Origin: JBKCUI01 sp052161625
GTDB taxonomy: Bacteria > Planctomycetota > Planctomycetia > Pirellulales > Pirellulaceae
Reading direction: 5' to 3' (one strand)
Assembly: GCA_052161625.1 (NCBI GenBank)
Contig: CP197412.1
Length of the DNA: 64,000 bases
The translations under genes were made by a program, and so were the position numbers. Positions 58,668-64,000 of the stretch are shown one piece after another. A model generated the notes under the pieces. The model had not been told where the DNA came from. It was given only the letters and a program-made list of their open reading frames with translations, and did no database searches. Positions within the stretch are counted from its first letter, which is position 1. Each line of letters opens with the position of its first letter.

Positions 58668-61595
58668 CTAGTTGGTAACCTGAACACGTTTGTTCATGAC
58701 CCGCCCATCGCCGATTTGCTCGCATTGCAGCCAGATCGTACTCCCGGTTAGCTCGCGGGCATCGTCGAAGACAAATATACGGCGCGCTCTATCGGTCAGG
58801 TTGGCGATCTGGGTGCGTTGCCGCGTCCGCCCGGGAATTTTTACATAGCAATCGAAGCTTCCCGGTTTTCCCCCTCGATTGATGGCTTCGACTTCCACGA
58901 TGAGTTCTCCGTCAGAACCCACGCTGTAGCTGACTTCGAACTCGAATTCATCGCTGCCAATCTGCAATTCATCCTCCGCAGTGATCGTGACCGGGCCATC
59001 GGGGCCTTCGATCGAAGCTACGATTTCGATCGGTGCGGGGCCTGTATTGGCATAGGGACTGAGTCGAACGGGGATGGCCACCTTTTCGACGCCGTTGGCT
59101 TCGACTTGGAATCTTTCGGCGGCTTGGTCCTCCATCAATGCATTGCAGACTGGCAACAGTGTTCCGGAAACGGAAAAAGGAAAAGGATTTTCAAAACGTA
59201 CTTCGATGAATTCTTCCCGGCCCACCACGACGTCTAGTTTTTGAGTTTCGATGGCCATACCCATTCGCCAGCGGGCGGCGTGAAGGTCAATCCCTTCGAT
59301 GACGACGGGCCAATCCCGAATTTCGATCGACTGAATGGGCCCCAACGACGATTGTTTGTTGTCGACAGGCACCGTTCTCCCCCACAAGTCGCGAGCTCGA
59401 ATGTTTCGCCCCAGATAGAGATTGGCCTGCACATTTTGAGGGCCCCAAATCAGTAAACAGGCCTGATCGTCTCGCACCAATACGGCATTCCTACCCAAAC
59501 GGGCAGTCGGAAGACTCCCAAGGTTTTGAACGCTAGCGAGCGTCGCAGTGAGATTGCGAAACGGGATGAACATTTCCAAGGGCCCACCCGCGGAGGACAG
59601 GATGGAGGCCTCCTCGGACGCAGGATCGAATGCCCATGCGATTACCTGCCCATTCCAAGGGGATTCGGTCAGCATCACCATCCGTTCGGTCAAGTCGCGT
59701 ACTCGCGTCTCAAGACCGTATTGCTTCTTAGAAATGGGCGTGATGGACAACCAAGGGAGAGATGGCCGCAAGGAATCGCTTTGCCGTTGGGTCAATAGTC
59801 GTTTGGTTTCGGAACTCGACATCGCTACCGGAGTATGAAGCTGCCAAGTATCGATGCTGGGTGCATCGTCCATCTCCACAACGGGATTGTGCGCCGCGAT
59901 CAATTGAACATCCTGCCCAAATCGCTTCACTGTCTTTTCGATCGCATCCAACGAAGGTTTGAATCCTGGGCTGCTAGCAAAGTCCGTTTCATCGTCCCAG
60001 CCCAATTGAAAATGAACCAGTCGGGAGCACATCGATTGAATGACCGGATCGAGATAGGTTTGCGTGAGATTGGGATCTTCTAATGCGCTCGCCGTATCGG
60101 CCGCTTTCAATCTGGGAAAGAATGAGATGAGCGATGGTGGCGGCGTCGAGATCACACCGACGCATCGAATTCCCGAGCTTTGAAACTGATCGATGCGCGA
60201 GGCCAGTTCCGCTCCAGCCCCTGCGTCGCGAGGGTCGAACCATATCGGCAGTTTGATCCTGCCGACGTGCATCTCTCGCAACAACTCCATCCATCGAGTC
60301 TTGTCCACCGATCGATCGAACGGGACGCGATCCTCAGGGATTGCCAATCCGATTTGGTTATTGATCAACCCAGTTTTCGTATCGGTTAAAACGACAAACC
60401 GATCGATCAATTCAAAGCGATCCACCCGGCTTCTTTCCAACTGCGTCCGGACTTCATAGTATCCAGGTTCGAGATCTTCCAACTCCCAACTGCATTCGCC
60501 TTTCCAGCGATCTGCTCGACCGAGCCCTCCCGATTGCGAGGCATGGACCGAGGAGCCATCGAGAGCTACCAAATGAGAAGCCTGTGCATTGGGGCTCGAG
60601 AGGGGATTCAACACCTTCGTTGCTCTTCGAAGAACCTGACCGGTGTGATCTTTTAATTGCAGGTCTAATGTGGATTGCTTCTCCGTCATTCCGGTTGCGG
60701 TGCACTGCACCGTTACCTTTTCACCGGCGAGGAAAAGCCCCGATGGCTTGTTGACCTGCAATGCGATGCGTGGCGATCGCACCAACTCAATCGCATCGAC
60801 TCCAAATTTGCCCCGAAACGCTTTCGAATTCAAAGGTTCGACACGGAGCCGAATCTGAGCAAATGCCACTCTGGGGTCAAAGGGGTATTGATCGTTGGTC
60901 GTTAGAGATTGCCAATTCTCAACCCCTCGAAGCGCGCGAGTGGAACGCTCGAGAACAACATTGCGATCGCGATCGTGCAGTGTCAATGTTGCGATCAGCT
61001 CGTAACCCATGTCCGGATCATTGGCCATCCCCTGGCAATGGATCCCGTATACCGATTCCCGCTCTACTGGAAGAAGGGGAGAAACAATCTCGGCAGCCCC
61101 TCCATCCATTTGGAACTCGATGTAGGGATTCAGTACCGACCACTCGAGCCACTGATCAAACTCTTTAGGGGTGGATTCCGGAGTGATTTGCCAGGGAAAT
61201 CGTTTCAGCTTCCAAGCCAGCGACCACTGCGAAAAAGTCCTTCGAAATTGCTCAATCTCCGCAAGCTCTTCTTTGGAGGTGGCGCGCCGCGTGATCCCAA
61301 TCGAAAGGTACTTGGGGTAACGCACTCCAGTCCGTCTGGTCCAATCATCCGGCCAGCGATCCGCCTTGGCGTCTTCATTGGCTCCAAAGTCCCAACGATG
61401 CACCACATCCAGCTTGCTCTCCGCTGCATCGAGGTCCTGCGAAGGCAAAATGCTTCCGGAAAAAACAGAAGCAGCAGCGAACCATCCCAATCGCATCTTG
61501 GCACTCTGGCAAGCAGAGAGGATACTTGATCGAACCTTCGATTGCATTTGCAGCCGAGGTGAGGCTTTCCTATTTCGCAAGACACGAGGAATCAT
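58668..61595 (-). CDS. Large exported protein, glycoside-hydrolase-like architecture
   Basis: A protein of up to 975 residues. A hydrophobic segment (MRLGWFAAASVFSGSIL) near residue 34 suggests a signal peptide with a long N-region. A beta-rich domain follows (VHRWDFGANEDAKADRWPDDW), then a part around residues 410-640 with strand-helix order of a TIM barrel (DKTRWMELLREMHVGRIKLPIWF, GIRCVGVISTPPPSLISFF, LVHFQLGWDDETDF, VQLIAAHNPVVEM) and C-terminal beta domains. The order resembles a GH-A family enzyme, but I cannot identify the catalytic acids. The start is uncertain: ATGs at 61595, 61547 and 61496 are in frame, and the last gives the best signal peptide. It is divergent from the gene at 61597. 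Confidence 0.62.
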   Translation of the reverse strand: MIPRVLRNRKASPRLQMQSKVRSSILSACQSAKMRLGWFAAASVFSGSILPSQDLDAAESKLDVVHRWDFGANEDAKADRWPDDWTRRTGVRYPKYLSIGITRRATSKEELAEIEQFRRTFSQWSLAWKLKRFPWQITPESTPKEFDQWLEWSVLNPYIEFQMDGGAAEIVSPLLPVERESVYGIHCQGMANDPDMGYELIATLTLHDRDRNVVLERSTRALRGVENWQSLTTNDQYPFDPRVAFAQIRLRVEPLNSKAFRGKFGVDAIELVRSPRIALQVNKPSGLFLAGEKVTVQCTATGMTEKQSTLDLQLKDHTGQVLRRATKVLNPLSSPNAQASHLVALDGSSVHASQSGGLGRADRWKGECSWELEDLEPGYYEVRTQLERSRVDRFELIDRFVVLTDTKTGLINNQIGLAIPEDRVPFDRSVDKTRWMELLREMHVGRIKLPIWFDPRDAGAGAELASRIDQFQSSGIRCVGVISTPPPSLISFFPRLKAADTASALEDPNLTQTYLDPVIQSMCSRLVHFQLGWDDETDFASSPGFKPSLDAIEKTVKRFGQDVQLIAAHNPVVEMDDAPSIDTWQLHTPVAMSSSETKRLLTQRQSDSLRPSLPWLSITPISKKQYGLETRVRDLTERMVMLTESPWNGQVIAWAFDPASEEASILSSAGGPLEMFIPFRNLTATLASVQNLGSLPTARLGRNAVLVRDDQACLLIWGPQNVQANLYLGRNIRARDLWGRTVPVDNKQSSLGPIQSIEIRDWPVVIEGIDLHAARWRMGMAIETQKLDVVVGREEFIEVRFENPFPFSVSGTLLPVCNALMEDQAAERFQVEANGVEKVAIPVRLSPYANTGPAPIEIVASIEGPDGPVTITAEDELQIGSDEFEFEVSYSVGSDGELIVEVEAINRGGKPGSFDCYVKIPGRTRQRTQIANLTDRARRIFVFDDARELTGSTIWLQCEQIGDGRVMNKRVQVTN

Positions 61596-61596
61596 T

Positions 61597-62376
61597 TTGC
61601 CAGGACTACGTGTTGGAATTCAACTCTCCGGATTGAAACTACCCTTCAAGCAAGCATTGCACGCTGCCGCACGAATGGGAGTCGATGGAATTGAAATCGA
61701 CGCACGATACGGACTGCGACCTTCCGAAATTGTCGGCACAGCGCTGCGGCAAATTCGGAAATTGCTTGAAGATCTAAATTTGCGAGTCGCATCGGTTAGG
61801 TACGCCACCCGGCGAGGTTACGAATGCGAAGACGAATTGGAACGCCGAATCGCGGGAACAAAAGAAGCGATGCGCATGGCCTACGATCTCGGCGCGAACG
61901 TCGTCGTGAACCACTGTGGCAATATTCCGGAATCCCCCGAAGATCTATCCTACACGGTACTCCGAAGTGTTCTAACGGACCTGGGGAACTACAGCCAACG
62001 CGTAGGGGCCTTTCTGGCTTGTGAAACAGGCTCTGAACCCCTCGATCGCCTTGGAACCATAATCGATTCCCTTCCTGAAGGCTCGGTCGGCATCACCTTG
62101 AACCCGGGCAACCTGCTCGTCAATGGCTTTGATCTTCAGGCCTTGCCGCAAGTCGCAAAACACGTGATGCTGGTCCATGCAAAGGACGGCGTGCGAGATC
62201 GTTCGCGCGGACGCGGTTCAGAGGTCGAGCTGGGGAGGGGGATGGCGGAATTTCCCGAAATTGCTGGGACGCTGGAGGAGCAACACTTCAATGGCTATTA
62301 CATTGTAGAGAGGGATAACCCGCGTAACCCATTGGAAGAGATCGCGACCTCTGTTGAGTTTCTCAAAAATATGTGA
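61597..62376 (+). CDS. Sugar phosphate isomerase/epimerase (AP endonuclease 2 TIM barrel)
   Basis: A protein of about 259 residues. LRVGIQLSGLKLPFKQALHAAARMGVDGIEIDARYGL is the typical first strand and helix of this fold; LNLRVASVRYATRRGY, LGANVVVNHCGNIP, GAFLACETGSEP and VMLVHAKDGVRDR follow in barrel order, with acidic and histidine metal ligands (E in CETG, H in VHAKD). The ATG in frame lies far inside the divergent gene, so a TTG at 61597-61599 with GAGGA six bases before it (61586-61590) is chosen. The substrate is unknown; ketose or inositol epimerases belong to the family. Confidence 0.85.
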   Translation: MPGLRVGIQLSGLKLPFKQALHAAARMGVDGIEIDARYGLRPSEIVGTALRQIRKLLEDLNLRVASVRYATRRGYECEDELERRIAGTKEAMRMAYDLGANVVVNHCGNIPESPEDLSYTVLRSVLTDLGNYSQRVGAFLACETGSEPLDRLGTIIDSLPEGSVGITLNPGNLLVNGFDLQALPQVAKHVMLVHAKDGVRDRSRGRGSEVELGRGMAEFPEIAGTLEEQHFNGYYIVERDNPRNPLEEIATSVEFLKNM

Positions 62377-62458
62377 CCTTTTGATTTGCTACTCGTGCGC
62401 GCGACGAAGCCGCAACCTCTGAACGCTTTCCATCTTCAGACCGCTAAGGAACTTTTCG

Positions 62459-62950
62459 ATGAAATCCATGTTTTGGTCTAGTTTGATTTTGGCAACGTTG
62501 TCCGTGTCATCGTTCCTCATCATCCCACGCGATCCATCGACCGCGCAAGAACGCGCAGCACAAACGAAGCCACCGATCACTGAATTCGAAGAGTACCTCA
62601 GCAATTCAAAACTGACGGGAGTCTTCACCATCGATGGCAAGCCCCTGGAGAAACTGGAAGCAGAAACCTACGAGATCAAGTCGGCGAAGAAGCTCGATGG
62701 TTACGATTCTCTTTGGGAAATCGTCGCGAGAATCAAGTACGGTGACAAGGATATCGAGGTCCCTGTCGAGCTCAACATTGAGTGGGTCGGCCGGACTCCG
62801 GTCATGGTTATGGACTCGATGGCGATCCCGGGACTGGGTACGTTCTCTGCCCGCGTCCTCTTTCACGATAAAAAGTACTCGGGGACTTGGAAGCACGACA
62901 ACCACGGGGGCCATCTTTTCGGCCGCGTCGAAAAAATGGATGCCAAGTGA
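62459..62950 (+). CDS. Small secreted protein
   Basis: A protein of 163 residues. Residues 1-30 are a signal peptide (MFWSSLILATLSVSSFLIIP, cleavage near A-Q-E-R). The mature part is beta-rich and charged (LTGVFTIDGKPLEKLEAETYEI, WEIVARIKYGDKDIEVPVEL, YSGTWKHDNHGGHLFGRV) and ends in DAK. No cysteines or catalytic motifs are seen. It looks like a small periplasmic or surface-exposed fold known from planctomycetes; no function can be given. The gap before it (62377-62458) holds nothing. Confidence 0.75.
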   Translation: MKSMFWSSLILATLSVSSFLIIPRDPSTAQERAAQTKPPITEFEEYLSNSKLTGVFTIDGKPLEKLEAETYEIKSAKKLDGYDSLWEIVARIKYGDKDIEVPVELNIEWVGRTPVMVMDSMAIPGLGTFSARVLFHDKKYSGTWKHDNHGGHLFGRVEKMDAK

Positions 62951-63050
62951 AGCAACTAGGTTCAATCTCGTCCTTCACAATGCCGAAGCGAATTACCTTG
63001 TATTGAGAAATGTGTTGCAAACCTAGGTTTGCCTTGGGAGTGTGAAGTCG

Positions 63051-63824
63051 ATGAAGGTTGTTTTGTTTTGTGGCGGACTCGGAATGCGATTGCGCGAGTA
63101 CTCGGAAGCAATCCCGAAACCTCTCGTGCACGTTGGCAATCGCCCGATTCTTTGGCACATCATGAAGTACTATGCCCACTATGGACATAAGGACTTCATT
63201 CTGTGCCTGGGTTGGAAAGGGGAACTGATCAAGGAGTATTTTCTGAAATACAACGAGTGCCTGTCGAATGACTTCATCATCAGCGGTGGCACTCACTCGG
63301 TCGAACTGCTTTCTCGCGATATCAATGAATGGCGCATTACTTTTGTCGATACGGGGATCACCTCCAACATTGGACAACGATTGAAAGCAGTGCAAAGCCA
63401 CCTAGAGGGTGAACAAACGTTTCTCGCCAACTACACCGATGGACTCAGCGATGTCCCGCTCCCGCAGTTGATCGACTGCCATCGAGCCAATCAAGCCACA
63501 GCGACGTTCATGGCCGTTCGACCGGTTCAAACGTTTCACTGTGTCGAGGCAGATGAGACAGGCGCCGTTTCAGATATCATCGCAGTTAGCGAATCCGACC
63601 TCTTGGCGAACGCAGGCTTCTTTGTCATGGAAAATGAGATCTTCGACGTGATCAAAGAGGGTGAGGAGATTATCCCTGCCCCTTTCCAACGCTTGATTTC
63701 ACAGCGAAAGCTCTACAGCATGCACTATCCAGGCTTTTTCGCTTGCATGGATACGTTCAAAGAAAAACAGATGTTCGACGACTTGCATGCCCGCGGCGAA
63801 ACGCCATGGGAAGTCTGGCGATAA
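63051..63824 (+). CDS. Sugar-1-phosphate nucleotidyltransferase (RfbF-like)
   Basis: A protein of 257 residues. KVVLFCGGLGMRLREYSEAIPKPLVHVGNRPILWHIMKYY is the nucleotidyltransferase start, with G-G-x-G-x-R and the later P-K-P; FLANYTDGLSDV holds the metal-binding Asp. The pattern is close to RfbF (glucose-1-phosphate cytidylyltransferase), which makes CDP-glucose for dideoxysugars. The ATG at 63051 has GGGAG about ten bases upstream; a GTG at 63042 is in frame. It opens what is probably a glycan cluster continuing beyond the window. Confidence 0.88.
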   Translation: MKVVLFCGGLGMRLREYSEAIPKPLVHVGNRPILWHIMKYYAHYGHKDFILCLGWKGELIKEYFLKYNECLSNDFIISGGTHSVELLSRDINEWRITFVDTGITSNIGQRLKAVQSHLEGEQTFLANYTDGLSDVPLPQLIDCHRANQATATFMAVRPVQTFHCVEADETGAVSDIIAVSESDLLANAGFFVMENEIFDVIKEGEEIIPAPFQRLISQRKLYSMHYPGFFACMDTFKEKQMFDDLHARGETPWEVWR

Positions 63825-63897
63825 TAGATCCCCTTCGAGCGAAATATCCCTGGCCTGATCGCAGTCCACACGCTCTAGATCACAAGACGAGAATCCA

Positions 63898-64000
63898 ATG
63901 AAGTGGCCCCCCCTACGCTCCGTGTTGTGCTTGGGAGCGCATGCAGACGATATTGAAATCGGCTGCGGCGCAACGTTGCTCGAACTTCAACAATCCCAAC
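63898..64000 (+). CDS. PIG-L/LmbE-family deacetylase (5' part only)
   Basis: An ATG at 63898 opens a frame that runs off the window after 34 codons. VLCLGAHADDIEIGCGATLLEL is the PIG-L start: A-H-A-D-D with the zinc-binding His and Asp, followed by G-C-G. These enzymes remove acetyl groups from GlcNAc-type groups on lipids, thiols or sugars. It lies 73 bases after the nucleotidyltransferase gene, so it is probably in the same transcript. Confidence 0.9.
   Translation, partial: MKWPPLRSVLCLGAHADDIEIGCGATLLELQQSQ

Noticed and set aside
61366..61596. Longer start of the TIM-barrel epimerase gene
   Set aside because: The added residues are antisense to the divergent gene, while the TTG at 61597 has a ribosome-binding site and begins at the barrel's first strand.

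Overview
The window looks like chromosomal DNA of a planctomycete, most likely of the Pirellulales. The basis is gene content and gene style: a DUF1559 prepilin-like protein, two sulfatases, a very long SecA, a cysteine-free FmdB-like protein, a NatB permease fused to a CPBP protease, a yeast-type cytosine deaminase and many GTG/TTG starts. Composition is moderately GC-rich (judged by eye, not counted). No rRNA, tRNA or CRISPR array was seen.

Layout. 1-360 holds the 5' end of a sulfatase. 445-4241 (minus) is a four-gene operon with two ABC-2 ATPase/permease pairs. 4408-5214 is a GNAT-like protein. 5215-8708 is a repeat-rich accessory block around a Y1/RAYT-type transposase (6418-7575): GC-rich tandem repeats, many TGGGTGCC boxes alternating with GCGCCTTGGCGAGAA boxes, a tandem duplication of the transposase 3' end, and two short copies of neighbouring genes (the sulfatase 3' end and an internal piece of marR). 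8709-12666 carries a cytosine deaminase, an iduronate-sulfatase-like enzyme, a MarR regulator, a hydrolase/CPXCG fusion and a hypothetical protein. 12946-20487 is a two-component island: receiver, HPt, LuxR regulator, membrane hybrid kinase, soluble receiver-kinase and FixJ-type regulator. 20604-26619 (minus) is mostly housekeeping: metK, a UPF0104 membrane protein, an FHA protein, dapF, a DUF374 acyltransferase and xseA.

26853-28457 is a secreted protein with a CBM9-like start. 28541-32386 is a tightly overlapping glycosyltransferase operon (GT4, GT25, GT11, GT10) that could build a fucosylated surface glycan. 32383-36108 is secA with an unusual repeated insertion. 36323-37852 has small cysteine-rich and membrane-anchored proteins. 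37997-44398 has an RND pump and a NatA/NatB-CPBP pair. 44425-51309 holds Tad/Flp pilus pieces (Flp pilin, two TadE-like proteins, a vWA TadG-like protein) together with an ExeA-type ATPase, a degenerate P-loop-like protein, a nucleotide-sugar epimerase and a DUF4114 protein. 51628-54335 has a DUF1559 protein, a PlsC acyltransferase, a small conserved protein and an FmdB-like protein. 54350-61595 (minus) is a run of three large envelope proteins. 61597-64000 has a TIM-barrel sugar epimerase, a small secreted protein, a sugar nucleotidyltransferase and the start of a PIG-L deacetylase, probably the edge of another glycan cluster.

The least ordinary parts are the transposase/repeat block with its captured gene fragments, the fucosyltransferase operon, the repeated insertion in SecA, and the phosphorelay island.
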